A stretch of 64,000 nucleotides of DNA from VAZQ01 sp045811525 (GCA_045811525.1 JBJMTV010000005.1:1-64000), one strand, 5' to 3'. Numbered from the stretch's first letter, positions 34,368 through 43,282 are shown. Notes: generated from the letters alone by a model not told the origin. Program-made: numbers and translations.

Positions 34368-35588
34368 TTGGAGCGAGCCGGCAAGAAGCGCGCGCTGATC
34401 ATCGGGGGCTCCATGAGCGGGCTCCTCGCCGCCTTGCTGCTGAGAGGTGCGGGGTGGCAAGTGGCCGTCTACGAGCGGGTGGAGGGCGAGCTTGCCGGGC
34501 GCGGTGCCGGCATTGTGGCGCAGCCGGATCTGATCGCCACCTTGCGCCGGCTCGCTCTTGATCCCACCGACCTCGGCGTCGCGATCACCACCCGAAGCAT
34601 TTTGCATCGCGACGGCAGTGTGATGGCGCAATTCCACTGCCCGCAGGTGCTCACCGCCTGGGAACGGGTCTATCGGTTGCTGCGTGATGCATTGCCGGCA
34701 CCACTTTATCAGCGCGGCTGCGCCTTCGTCAGTTTTGAGCAGAGCGCAACCTCCGTGGTTGCCCGTTTCGACGACGGCAGCACCGTCGAAGGTGATTTGC
34801 TGGTGGGTGCGGATGGTTTGCGCTCGACTGTGCGGCAGCAATGCCTGCCGGCTCTGAAACCGGCATACGCCGGCTATGTTGCTTGGCGCGCGCTCATTCC
34901 CGAGGCCGTGTTTCCAGCCAGCATTCATCGCGAACTGTTCGAGTACATGACTTTCTGTCTCCCGCCGGGTGAGCAATGTCTTGGCTATCCCGTGGCCGGA
35001 CCGGAGAACGACCTGCGCGTCGCGCATCGCCGCTACAACGTCGTGTGGTATCGACCGGCTGCGGAAGCCACGGAGTTGCGGCGCCTGCTCACGGACGAGG
35101 GCGGCACCACGCACGTGATCTCGATTCCGCCGCCGCTCATCCCTGGCGAGGCGATCCGCGAGATGCGCGCCGCGGCCGAGCGGCTGCTCGCCCCGCAGTT
35201 GCGGACGGTGGTGGGGTTGATTGACGAGCCTATTCTGCAGCCGATTTATGATCTCGAGAGCCCGCAAATGGCCTTCGGCCGCGTTGCCATTATTGGGGAT
35301 GCGGCCTTCGTAGCGCGCCCTCATGTCGCGGCCGGTGTCGCGAAGGCGGCAGACGATGCTGTCGCCTTGGCGCACTCATTGACACTCGATGACGTGGAAC
35401 CGGCACTGAAGCGCTTTGAGGCGCTGCGGCAGCCGGTCGGACGTCGCATCATCGAGCGGGCGCGCCATCTCGGGGCCTATCTGCAGGCGACGCAGAGCAT
35501 GCAGGAGCGTGCGCGCTCGCAGCGCCACAGCATTCCAGAAGCTGTGCTGGCGGAAACCGCGCTGCTCGATTTTCTGCAGCAGCACTAA
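34368..35588 (+). CDS. FAD-dependent aromatic hydroxylase-like monooxygenase
   Basis: A 406-residue protein from TTG 34368 (AGGAAATCCAGT upstream). It has an N-terminal FAD Rossmann motif IIGGSMSGLLAALLL, the DG motif LLVGADGLRSTVR near residue 150, and the GD motif VAIIGDAAFVARPHVAAGVAKAADDA near 310. This combination is group A flavin monooxygenase; the GGS-xSGL N-terminus resembles 2,6-dihydroxypyridine / 6-hydroxynicotinate-type hydroxylases more than UbiH. It would add oxygen to a ring using NAD(P)H. Divergent from a cupin, next to HIBADH-like dehydrogenases. Substrate inferred only as aromatic or heterocyclic. Confidence 0.85.
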   Translation: MERAGKKRALIIGGSMSGLLAALLLRGAGWQVAVYERVEGELAGRGAGIVAQPDLIATLRRLALDPTDLGVAITTRSILHRDGSVMAQFHCPQVLTAWERVYRLLRDALPAPLYQRGCAFVSFEQSATSVVARFDDGSTVEGDLLVGADGLRSTVRQQCLPALKPAYAGYVAWRALIPEAVFPASIHRELFEYMTFCLPPGEQCLGYPVAGPENDLRVAHRRYNVVWYRPAAEATELRRLLTDEGGTTHVISIPPPLIPGEAIREMRAAAERLLAPQLRTVVGLIDEPILQPIYDLESPQMAFGRVAIIGDAAFVARPHVAAGVAKAADDAVALAHSLTLDDVEPALKRFEALRQPVGRRIIERARHLGAYLQATQSMQERARSQRHSIPEAVLAETALLDFLQQH

Positions 35589-35615
35589 GAATAGGCACAA
35601 CTGCATACGAGGGGG

Positions 35616-36533
35616 TTAAGCCCCTTTGCCGCGGCTTCGGCCACTGCGCTTCTGACGTCGCACCTTCGCCATCGCCTCCAAGACGGCGCACACGGCGGCC
35701 GTGTCCTCGTCCGCGTGTCCGGTCTTCATTGCCTTTTTGTAGATGGGTACCGTAGCCGCGAACATCGGTGTCGGCACTTTCAGCTCGCGCGCGAACTCAC
35801 CGATCACGGTCATGTCTTTCTGCCAGACTGAGATCTTCATGCTGGGATTGTCGTAACGGTCCTTCACCATCATCGGCGCACGCAGCTCAAACACGCGCGA
35901 GTTGCCTGCCCCGGAGGTGACCATCGCAAACACCGTCTGCGGGTCGAGGCCCGCTTTGATGCCGAGCACCATGGCCTCTGCCGCCGCGACATTGTTGATT
36001 GCCACCAGAAGGTTCGCCACATATTTCATGCGGCTGCCGTTGCCGAAGGCACCCAGATTGTGCGCGGCCCGCGCGAACCCAGCGAACAGCGGGCGAAGCT
36101 TGCGGATGGCTTGCGCGTCCCCGCTGGCATAGACGACCAGGTCGCGGCTCTTGGCCTGTGCGCCAGTGCCGCTCACGGGGCAGTCCAACAGGATGTGACC
36201 GGCGTTGCGCAGAGCCCGCTCTGCCTCGAGCTTGTCGGCGAGTGTGAAGGTGCTCGCTTCGATGATCACGCGGCGGGGAAGACGGTCCGCAACGATGGCT
36301 TTGACAGTTGCACGAAGGGCAGAAGGTTTGGGGAGGCTGGTGATGATGGTCGGAACGCCGGCAGCGACCTCCTTCGCATCACCCGCAATGGCCACGCCCG
36401 CCCGTGCCATGGCGCGACGACGTTGCGGATCGACATCGAAGCCGAGCACCTGCCAGCCGCTCTGAACCAGATTTCTGGCAAACGCGCCGCCCATGATGCC
36501 AAGGCCGACGACGCCTACCTTTCCTTTCGCCAT
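35616..36533 (-). CDS. 3-hydroxyisobutyrate dehydrogenase-family oxidoreductase (1)
   Basis: A 305-residue beta-hydroxyacid dehydrogenase starting at ATG 36533. It has the NAD(P) motif GVVGLGIMGGAFARNLV, the substrate-binding DCPVSGTGAQA at 117-126 and catalytic Lys170 in GNGSRMKYVANLLVAINN. A basic C-terminal tail (RRQKRSGRSRGKGA) is unusual. The large upstream frame to 37154 is antisense to the next gene and is not real. Family members oxidise 3-hydroxy acids or reduce semialdehydes. Divergent from a second family member 144 bp away; convergent with the FAD monooxygenase. Confidence 0.9.
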   Translation of the reverse strand: MAKGKVGVVGLGIMGGAFARNLVQSGWQVLGFDVDPQRRRAMARAGVAIAGDAKEVAAGVPTIITSLPKPSALRATVKAIVADRLPRRVIIEASTFTLADKLEAERALRNAGHILLDCPVSGTGAQAKSRDLVVYASGDAQAIRKLRPLFAGFARAAHNLGAFGNGSRMKYVANLLVAINNVAAAEAMVLGIKAGLDPQTVFAMVTSGAGNSRVFELRAPMMVKDRYDNPSMKISVWQKDMTVIGEFARELKVPTPMFAATVPIYKKAMKTGHADEDTAAVCAVLEAMAKVRRQKRSGRSRGKGA

Positions 36534-36677
36534 TCCCCGCCCTCCCGACAGAACCAAAGTTGACGCTATACCGCTGGCTTGCTCGAGCACAATGCCGTTT
36601 GCCGATGCGGCCTTTTTCGCCCGCTGATCTTTGCCTATGGTTGAACGGTCGTAAGAAGCTACGAGAGGTGTGCGTTG

Positions 36678-37565
36678 ATGCGCGTCGGGATCGCCGGAGT
36701 AGGCAAGATGGGCGCTGCTATCGCTCAGCGACTCATCGAGCAAGGCCACGAGGTGAGGGTATGGAACCGCTCGGCAGACAAGCTGAAGCCGGTGACTGAC
36801 GCCGGCGCGACGGCCGCGGCAACACCGGCCGACCTTGCAGCCACGGCCGATGTCATCATCACGATCCTCACCGATGCGAGCGCCATTGATTCGGTTTATC
36901 ACGCGCCATCTGGTTTGCTTGCGGCCGATGTGCCGGGCAAGCTGTTCATCGAGATGAGCACGGTCCCGCCGGCTATCGAGGTGGCGCTTGCCGAAAAGGT
37001 GCGCGGCAAGGGTGCGGCACTGGTCGAATGCCCCGTGGGTGGGTCGACCGGGCCGGCGCGGCAGGGCAAGTTGATCGGATTGATGGGTGCCGAGCCGGCC
37101 GATGCCGCGCGTGCCAGACCAATCCTTGATCAGCTTTGCCGACGGCTGGAGCATTGCGGGCCCGTCGGCTCCGGCGGCGTTATGAAGCTCACCATCAATA
37201 TGCCGTTGATGATTTACTGGCAGGCGCTTGGTGAGGCGCTTGCGCTCTGCCGTCCGCTCGGGCTCGATCCGGCGCGGATCATGGATCTGCTATCCGATAC
37301 GTCCGGCGGACCGAACGTCCTCAAGGTGCGTGGACCGGCGATCGCCAGCATGCTCAAGGGTGGAGACAGTGGGCCTGTCACTTTCGATGTCGACAGTGCG
37401 ATCAAGGACCTGCGCACAATGCTTGCAGAAGGCAAAGCCCGCCAGCTCGAGCTGCCGCTCGTGGAAAAGACCCTGGCGTGCTACCAGGAGGCCCAACGCA
37501 ACGTGTCAGGTGAAGCAGAGGTGTCCGCGGTTTCGGTCTACTGGGCCAATCGCGCGAAACAATGA
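36678..37565 (+). CDS. 3-hydroxyisobutyrate dehydrogenase-family oxidoreductase (2)
   Basis: A 295-residue member of the same superfamily as its divergent neighbour: GIAGVGKMGAAIAQRLIEQG (NAD(P) binding), VECPVGGSTGPARQGKL (substrate loop) and Lys170 in SGGVMKLTINMPLMIY (catalysis). Starts at ATG 36678 immediately after an in-frame TTG. The two proteins are too different for a recent tandem duplication. It is followed at 34 bp by an exported cupin and a GlcG-like protein, probably co-transcribed. Confidence 0.9.
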   Translation: MRVGIAGVGKMGAAIAQRLIEQGHEVRVWNRSADKLKPVTDAGATAAATPADLAATADVIITILTDASAIDSVYHAPSGLLAADVPGKLFIEMSTVPPAIEVALAEKVRGKGAALVECPVGGSTGPARQGKLIGLMGAEPADAARARPILDQLCRRLEHCGPVGSGGVMKLTINMPLMIYWQALGEALALCRPLGLDPARIMDLLSDTSGGPNVLKVRGPAIASMLKGGDSGPVTFDVDSAIKDLRTMLAEGKARQLELPLVEKTLACYQEAQRNVSGEAEVSAVSVYWANRAKQ

Positions 37566-37599
37566 TCTCGGAAGGGCCCATCAAGGTAGGATGCATCAC

Positions 37600-38010
37600 A
37601 TGATGACGCGGGTGTTCTTCTGCGCAGCGCTTCTGATGTTTGCCGGCGTCGGCAGTGCCGATGCGCAGGTGCAGCCGGCACCCGTCGCACCTTCACCGGT
37701 GAAACGCACGATCCTGCAGAAGACCGATGTGCCGGGCACCAATATGGAAATGATCTACGCGACGGTGGAGATCGCTCCCAATTTCAAGGCCGGCCGTCAC
37801 TTCCATCCCGGCGTAGTCATCGCGCATGTGCTCGAGGGTGAGTTCTGGGTCCAGCTCGATGGCGCGCCCGAAAAAGTGCTACGCGCCGGTGAATCCATCA
37901 CACTGCCCGATCATGTGATTCATAACGAAGGTGCCTTGGGCCAGCCGATGAAAATGATCGTGGCTTACGTGGTGGAAAAGGGGAAGCCTCTGGCGTCGCC
38001 GGCGCCATAG
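37600..38010 (+). CDS. Exported cupin protein
   Basis: A 136-residue protein with a signal peptide (MMTRVFFCAALLMFAGVGSA then DAQ) and a cupin domain: GRHFHPGVVIAHVLEGEFWVQL (motif 1, His-X-His) and GESITLPDHVIHNEG (motif 2 His). ATG 37600 is nine bases beyond AAGGTAGG; ATGs at 37591 and 37603 are alternatives. Similar small periplasmic cupins lie in many organic-acid clusters. Metal binding likely, reaction unknown. It is 34 bp after HIBADH (2) and 23 bp before the GlcG-like gene. Confidence 0.82.
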   Translation: MMTRVFFCAALLMFAGVGSADAQVQPAPVAPSPVKRTILQKTDVPGTNMEMIYATVEIAPNFKAGRHFHPGVVIAHVLEGEFWVQLDGAPEKVLRAGESITLPDHVIHNEGALGQPMKMIVAYVVEKGKPLASPAP

Positions 38011-38033
38011 CTTAGCCCCTGGAGTAAGCCGAC

Positions 38034-38471
38034 ATGGCAGTCGTAACACTTGCGCAAGCCTCAATCATTGTCGACGCAGCCCTCAAGAAGGGGCGCGAGA
38101 CAGGCTGTGCACCGCTCACGGTGGCGGTGCTCGACGCCGGCGGACACCTGGTCGCGTTCAAACGCGAGGACAAATCGGGGCTGCTGCGCTTCGACATTGC
38201 CTTCGGTAAGGCATGGGGCGCGCTCGGCATGGGATTCGGCTCGCGGACGCTCGCGGCTCGCGCAGCCAAGACCCCGCAGTTCTTCACCATGCTTTCAGCG
38301 GCAAGCGAGGGCCGTATGGTGACTAATCCAGGCGGGGTGCTCATCCGCGACGGCAGTGGCGACGTGATCGGCGCCGTTGGCATTTCAGGCGACACGTCGG
38401 AGAAGGATGAGGCCTGCGCCATGGCGGCTATCGAAGCGGCGGCACTGAAGGCGGACCCTGGGCAGGATTAG
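38034..38471 (+). CDS. GlcG/HbpS-family (DUF336) protein
   Basis: A 145-residue protein with the GlcG pattern: LAQASIIVDAALKKGRETG, PLTVAVLDAGGHLVAFKRED, FDIAFGKAWGALGMGFGSR, GGVLIRDGSGDVIGAVGISGDTSEKDEACA. These small domains bind haem in HbpS and accompany glycolate-oxidation and other hydroxyacid pathways as GlcG. Last gene of the unit HIBADH (2)-cupin-GlcG-like. Biochemical role uncertain. Confidence 0.85.
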   Translation: MAVVTLAQASIIVDAALKKGRETGCAPLTVAVLDAGGHLVAFKREDKSGLLRFDIAFGKAWGALGMGFGSRTLAARAAKTPQFFTMLSAASEGRMVTNPGGVLIRDGSGDVIGAVGISGDTSEKDEACAMAAIEAAALKADPGQD

Positions 38472-38666
38472 CTGTGCTCTCCTTGCGGGTGACCAGGTGC
38501 GCAGGCCCTGATCCGACGCTTTAAGGGCCGCGCATCGACCAACCGAATGGTGCATTACTTGCGCCGGAGGGCATGCCGCAGCATCGACACGGCGGATGTT
38601 GGCGATCTCCGCCGAGGCCGCTAAGATTTTGGATCGAGCGATAATCGCGCAGTCGGGGAGAAACTC

Positions 38667-39938
38667 ATGGGCACCGCAAACTTCGGCATTGCCGGCCTGG
38701 ATTGGCAGCAGCGGGTGAACTGGGACCGGCTGAAAAAATACCGCACTGAGCGCGCGCGCGAGATGATGAAGAAGCATGGTCTCGGCGCCGTGCTCTGCAT
38801 GTATGACGAGAACGTGCGTTATCTCACTGGGACGCTCACCCCCGGCTGGAATCGCCTGAAGCCCGGATTGCGCTATGCGATCCTATGCGGCGACGGTGCG
38901 CCGGTGCTGTTCGAGCAGGGCGATCTCGGCTTTCAGATCGAGCGCCACTCGCCATGGATCCCGAAAGAAAACGTCCGCCACTCCTTTGCCTGGATCAAAG
39001 GCGCCGCCGGTCCTGCCTCGACCCAGCAGGTCACGAAGTTCACCAACGCCATCATCGAGGAGATGCGCCGGCACGGGGTAGCCGGACAGAAGCTCGGTGT
39101 CGATTTCATCGACATCAACATGATACGCATCTTCCAGGAGAAGGGCATCAACTGGACTGACGGGATGACGCCGATGATGGAGGCGCGCGCCGTCAAGAAC
39201 CAGGACGAGCAGGAGTGTTTCCGCATCGTGGGCGCCATAGGCGATGCGACGCATTGGGAATGCATGAAGTTTCTGCGGCCCGGTATCACCGAGAACCAGG
39301 TCACGGCGCACCTGATGCAGTACCTCTATAACATTCCCGGCATGGAGGATGTGGAGGACGTCATCGTTTCGTCGGGCCCGAATACCTGGCCCAACTGGCG
39401 CAACTTCTCCGACCGCATCATTCAGCCCGGTGACATCGTGTTCATGGATTTGGCGGCGTTGACATGGAACGGTTACAAGTCCTGTTATTACCGCACCTAT
39501 TGCGTCGGCAAGGAGCCCAGCCAGGAGCAGAAGGAGACCTACGAGACCGCGCTCAAGTGGCTCTACGATTCGATTGGCGCAGTCAGGGTGGGCGCGACAA
39601 CGCGGGACATCGCCTTGAAGTGGCCGTCCGCCATGGAAACCTGGGGCTATGAGGATGAGGATCAGGCCGCCGCCAATCTTTGGGGCCATGGCCTCGGGCT
39701 CGCGCAGTACGATCCACCGGTTATCTCGCGCATCTGGTCGCTCGACCATCCCGTGGACATCCAGGAAGGCATGACGTTCGCCCTGGAGACGCAGCACGGC
39801 AAGCGCTTCCGCTATGGCGTGCGCATTGAGGAAATGCTCATCGTTCACAAGAACGAGATCGAGATCGTCTCCAATTTCCCGGTCAAGCAGATCACGGTGG
39901 TCGATCCGCTGCCGGGCTACGGCGATCATGTGAGGTGA
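38667..39938 (+). CDS. M24 (Xaa-Pro peptidase / DddP-like fold) family protein with altered metal site
   Basis: A 423-residue pita-bread-fold protein with a creatinase-type N-terminal domain (1-165) and an M24 core. Four of five metal ligands are visible: Asp261 in PGDIVFMDLA, His341 in WGHGLGLAQYDPP, Glu374 in FALETQHG and Glu389 (or 388) in VRIEEMLIV. The position of the second Asp, in the usual SD.TRT context, reads KSCYYRTY, so Cys273 replaces it. This could mean one metal or a non-peptidase reaction, as in the DMSP lyase DddP. First gene of a plus-strand operon with a phosphotransfer-like protein, two hydroxyacid dehydrogenases and a receptor. Confidence 0.85.
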   Translation: MGTANFGIAGLDWQQRVNWDRLKKYRTERAREMMKKHGLGAVLCMYDENVRYLTGTLTPGWNRLKPGLRYAILCGDGAPVLFEQGDLGFQIERHSPWIPKENVRHSFAWIKGAAGPASTQQVTKFTNAIIEEMRRHGVAGQKLGVDFIDINMIRIFQEKGINWTDGMTPMMEARAVKNQDEQECFRIVGAIGDATHWECMKFLRPGITENQVTAHLMQYLYNIPGMEDVEDVIVSSGPNTWPNWRNFSDRIIQPGDIVFMDLAALTWNGYKSCYYRTYCVGKEPSQEQKETYETALKWLYDSIGAVRVGATTRDIALKWPSAMETWGYEDEDQAAANLWGHGLGLAQYDPPVISRIWSLDHPVDIQEGMTFALETQHGKRFRYGVRIEEMLIVHKNEIEIVSNFPVKQITVVDPLPGYGDHVR

Positions 39939-39965
39939 ACGACATCCCGCGACAGAAGAGCTGAT

Positions 39966-41249
39966 ATGACCGAGTTGGTCATTCCGCTGAGCGCACCGCG
40001 CGCCGGCGATGCCGCCTGCACCGGCCCGAAGGCCGCCAATCTTGCCGCTCTCGCGGCAGCGGGACTGCCGACGCCGGGCGGCTTCTGTCTGACGGCCGGG
40101 GCGTATCGCACTCAGCTCAGTGCGCTCGGGCTTGGTCAGACCGTGCGAGACTACGAGGCGGGCGACCTCACCATCCAGCGGCGCTTGTCCATCGAGATCC
40201 GCCTTGCATTGCATCAGCAGCCCATCGCCGATGAAATCGTCGTACCGTTGCTGGCGGCCTGGAGGTCGCAGCGCGCCTTGAACGTAAACCCAACCGCGAT
40301 CCGTTCCTCGGCCATGGTCGAGGATCGCAAGGGCGCCAACTTTGCCGGCCAGTTCGAAAGCTTTCTCGGCATCGAGGATGAGGCGTCTTTTCTCACCGCC
40401 GTGCGCGCCTGCTGGGCCGCGCTGTGGACCAGCAACGCCCGCCGCTACATGGCCAATCACGGCCTCTCGCCGGCAGCGACGGCGATGGCGGTGCTGATCC
40501 AGCCGGTTGTCGCTGCGGTCGCCTCAGGCGGAGGGCTGAGCGAGACTGCCGACGGGCAAATGCTCATCAGTGCGACCTGGGGCCTGGGCTCGGCCATCGC
40601 GCAAGGGCAGGTCGTGCCGGATCGGATCGTGCTGTCGCGCGCAGGCTTCCTGCGGACCATCGATGCCGGTCGCAAGACGCATCGCGACACATGCGGTCAC
40701 GGCCCAGCCGCTTCCGCCGAAGCGGTGGATAGTACCCTCGTGACTGCGCCCTCGCTCGATGCGGCGCAGGCTGTCTCGCTCGGCCGTTTGATCCGCAAAG
40801 CCGAAACGGTGGTAGGCGGGCCGGTCGAGGTCGAGTGGGCACTCGACCAGGAGGGTTTCAAGCTGCTGCAAGCGCGTCCCCTCACGCTCGCGCCCGTGAC
40901 CATGCCGGACGCGATCTGGCTCACGCACCCCGGTCTCAACGGTCACCCAGCCGGCATCGGCTGGGGGGCGGGCAGGGCTGTGGTCGTGAGCTGCGAGTGC
41001 GAGCTCGCCCGGGTTGCACCGGGCGACGTCCTGGTTACGCGCGTCGCCGGGCCTGCGCTCAGCCATGTGCTGGGTCGCGTCGCCGGCGTCGTGACCGAGC
41101 TCGGCGGCTCCACCTCGCATCTTGCCTCGCTCGCTCGCGAGCGCGGTATCCCCATGGTGCTCGGTGTGCTCGACGCGACGAGCCGCATCCCGGATGGCTC
41201 GCAAGTCGCGGTGGATGGCGTCGCCGGCGTGGTGCGATGGATGAATTGA
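39966..41249 (+). CDS. PEP synthase-like ATP-grasp plus swivelling-His protein, no acceptor domain
   Basis: A 427-residue protein. The first 320 or so residues are the PEP synthase/PPDK ATP-grasp domain: GPKAANLAALAAAGLPTPGGF, IRSSAMVEDRKGANFAGQFES, ISATWGLGSAIAQGQVVPD, VEVEWALDQEGFKLLQARPL. The last 90 form the PEP-utilising mobile domain, with phospho-accepting His385 in GGSTSHLASLARERGIP. There is no C-terminal PEP/pyruvate-binding barrel and no rifampin-type central domain. It therefore resembles phosphotransferases such as rifampin phosphotransferase or phenylphosphate synthase with the acceptor part missing. It overlaps the next dehydrogenase at TGATG, implying coupled translation. Confidence 0.85.
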   Translation: MTELVIPLSAPRAGDAACTGPKAANLAALAAAGLPTPGGFCLTAGAYRTQLSALGLGQTVRDYEAGDLTIQRRLSIEIRLALHQQPIADEIVVPLLAAWRSQRALNVNPTAIRSSAMVEDRKGANFAGQFESFLGIEDEASFLTAVRACWAALWTSNARRYMANHGLSPAATAMAVLIQPVVAAVASGGGLSETADGQMLISATWGLGSAIAQGQVVPDRIVLSRAGFLRTIDAGRKTHRDTCGHGPAASAEAVDSTLVTAPSLDAAQAVSLGRLIRKAETVVGGPVEVEWALDQEGFKLLQARPLTLAPVTMPDAIWLTHPGLNGHPAGIGWGAGRAVVVSCECELARVAPGDVLVTRVAGPALSHVLGRVAGVVTELGGSTSHLASLARERGIPMVLGVLDATSRIPDGSQVAVDGVAGVVRWMN

Positions 41250-42247
41250 TGCGAGGCGGCCGTTCCCGTCCAGTCATTTTCGTGACGCAACCCGTGGCGA
41301 AAAGCGCAATTGCGCGTCTGCGCGAAGTTGGAACGGTGAAGATCAACCCTGACGCAACACGCATCATGGCGAAAAAGCCGCTCATTGATGCGGTGCGTCG
41401 ATGCGACATCCTCTTCTGCCTGTTGCACGACCGCATTGATCGCAGCGTCGTCACTGCCAACCCGAAGCTGCGCCTCATTGCGGCACAGTCCATCTCCCCA
41501 TCCAATATTGACGTCGCGGCGGCCACTGCCCATCGCCTCCCGGTGACAGTGGTGCCACCGGTTACGACCGAGGCCACCGCCGATCTCACGTTCGCCCTCA
41601 TGCTGGCGGTCGGCCGGCGGCTCGTGGAGGGTGACCGGCTGGTACGTGCGGGCAAATTCCCCGGTGGACAATCGAGCCATCTGCTCGGCGCCTTCGTCTG
41701 GGGAAAGACCGTCGGCTTGATTGGCGGAGGCGGGCTGATTGGCCGCGCCGTCGCTCGGCGCGCGCGCGGATTTTCGATGCGCGTTCTTTATTGGGCGCCG
41801 CGGCGGAAATCGGCGGGTATCGAGCGGGAGGCTGGCCTGACATTCGCTCCACTCGAGCAGTTGCTCGGCGAGTCGGACTTCGTGTCGATACATTCTCCGC
41901 TCGTTCCCGACACTTGGCACCAGATCGGATCGGCCGAGCTCAGGCTGATGAAGAAGAGCGCCTTTCTGATCAACACCGCGCGTGGCGCGATCGTTGATGA
42001 GGCGGCGCTGGTACGCGCACTTAGGACCGGGCGGATCGCCGGCGCCGGGCTCGACGTCTTCGAACGCGAGCCGAAGGTCTCTGCGGAGCTGCGCAAGATG
42101 GCGAATGTCGTGCTGACGCCGCATCTCGGCAGCGCCACGATCGAGGTGCGTGAGAGCATGGCGAACATCGTGGTCGACAACATCCTGTCATTTCTGGCGG
42201 GCAAGCGACCGCCCAATTGCGTAAACCCCGAGGTGCTGCAAGGGTGA
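41249..42247 (+). CDS. D-2-hydroxyacid dehydrogenase (1)
   Basis: A 332-residue NAD-dependent dehydrogenase of the 2-hydroxyacid family: TTEATADLTFALMLAVGRR, nucleotide motif GKTVGLIGGGGLIGRAVARRA, INTARGAIVDEAALVRAL with the substrate-binding Arg, catalytic Glu in DVFEREP and His in LTPHLGSAT. Glyoxylate/hydroxypyruvate reductases and phosphoglycerate dehydrogenase share this core. The start at 41249 overlaps the preceding stop as TGATG; ATG 41237 is an alternative. Reaction direction and substrate unknown. Confidence 0.9.
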   Translation: MRGGRSRPVIFVTQPVAKSAIARLREVGTVKINPDATRIMAKKPLIDAVRRCDILFCLLHDRIDRSVVTANPKLRLIAAQSISPSNIDVAAATAHRLPVTVVPPVTTEATADLTFALMLAVGRRLVEGDRLVRAGKFPGGQSSHLLGAFVWGKTVGLIGGGGLIGRAVARRARGFSMRVLYWAPRRKSAGIEREAGLTFAPLEQLLGESDFVSIHSPLVPDTWHQIGSAELRLMKKSAFLINTARGAIVDEAALVRALRTGRIAGAGLDVFEREPKVSAELRKMANVVLTPHLGSATIEVRESMANIVVDNILSFLAGKRPPNCVNPEVLQG

Positions 42248-42274
42248 ACACCTTCGGGAGTTTCCGAGCAAGTC

Positions 42275-43237
42275 ATGCCGCGTCCTCTGATTGCCATTAC
42301 CGATAGTCCATTTCCGTCGCTCGATCCCGCGAAGGCAGCGCTGGCGCACATCGATCCAGAGCTGCGGATGGCGAGCAGCGCGTCTGCCGAGGACGTCCTT
42401 GCGGTGGCGCGGGACGCCGACGCAATCCTCGTGACCTATGCCAAGCTGCCAGGCGAGCTCCTGCGGCAGCTCACACGTTGCAAAGCGATCGGCCGCTTTG
42501 GACTGGGCGTCGACAATATCGACTTGCCGGCGGCGGCCTCGCTGGGGATCAGCGTCACCTACGTGCCGGATTATTGCATGCACGAGGTGTCGGACCATGC
42601 GATTGCGCTGCTGCTCGCTTTGGCTCGCAAGGTGACCTTGTCGAACAAGCTCGTGCAATCCGGACGCTGGGAGGTGGCGCCCATCGTGCCGATCCACCGG
42701 CTCTTCGGCCGTGTGCTCGGGCTGGTGGGCTTCGGCAATATTCCGTGCGCGCTCGCGCCCAAGGCAGCCGCATTTGGATTGCGGGTCGTTACCTATGACC
42801 CATTCGTGACAGCGGACGTACTCGCAGCCGCCGGGGTGGAGGCGCTTAGCATGGAGGAATTGTTGCCGGTATCCGACTTCGTCTCTCTGCACGCACCGCT
42901 CTCCCCGGCAACGCGCGGGCTTTTCAACGCGGATGTCTTCAGCCGCATGAAGCGCGGCGCTTTGCTCATCAATACTGCACGCGGACCTTTGATCGACGAG
43001 GCGGCGCTGATCGCCGCGCTCGATTCCGGACAGCTCGGTGGTGCCGCTCTCGATGTGGTGAGCGTCGAGCCTATTCCGGCCGACTCGAAGCTGCTCGGGC
43101 GAGACAATGTGATTCTCACACCGCACACGGCGTTCTACTCGGTCGAGGCGCTCGAGGAGCTGCAGACCAAATGCGCTGCCGACGTCGCTCGTGTGCTTTC
43201 GGGGGAGCGGCCGATCTACCCGGTCAAGACGAGTTGA
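42275..43237 (+). CDS. D-2-hydroxyacid dehydrogenase (2), CtBP-like subgroup
   Basis: A 320-residue dehydrogenase with VDNIDLPAAASLGISVTYVP, EVSDHAIALLLALARK, nucleotide motif GLVGFGNIPCALAPKAAAFG, then NTARGPLIDEAALIAAL, Glu in SVEPIP and His in LTPHTAFYS. The Pro in place of Gly/Ala after GFGNI and the HEVSDHA motif fit the C-terminal-binding-protein-like subgroup of bacterial hydroxyacid dehydrogenases. It lies 27 bp after D-2-HADH (1) and 45 bp before the Bug receptor. Paralogous to (1) but clearly divergent. Confidence 0.9.
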   Translation: MPRPLIAITDSPFPSLDPAKAALAHIDPELRMASSASAEDVLAVARDADAILVTYAKLPGELLRQLTRCKAIGRFGLGVDNIDLPAAASLGISVTYVPDYCMHEVSDHAIALLLALARKVTLSNKLVQSGRWEVAPIVPIHRLFGRVLGLVGFGNIPCALAPKAAAFGLRVVTYDPFVTADVLAAAGVEALSMEELLPVSDFVSLHAPLSPATRGLFNADVFSRMKRGALLINTARGPLIDEAALIAALDSGQLGGAALDVVSVEPIPADSKLLGRDNVILTPHTAFYSVEALEELQTKCAADVARVLSGERPIYPVKTS

Positions 43238-43282
43238 CACGCGATCCCGCCGCAGACTGTTGCGGCTGAACTGGAGCGGGAA

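Noticed and set aside
38667..39938. DMSP lyase (DddP) assignment
   Set aside because: Fold and ligands are similar in outline, but two of the acidic residues I recall for DddP are not conserved, and the context gives no sign of DMSP metabolism.
38883..40460. 525-codon minus-strand frame
   Set aside because: Antisense to the M24 and ATP-grasp genes, with no recognisable motif.
40835..41236. 5' extension of D-2-hydroxyacid dehydrogenase (1)
   Set aside because: This part of the open frame overlaps the phosphotransfer gene and reads as low-complexity Arg/Ala-rich sequence; the true start is at 41249 or 41237.
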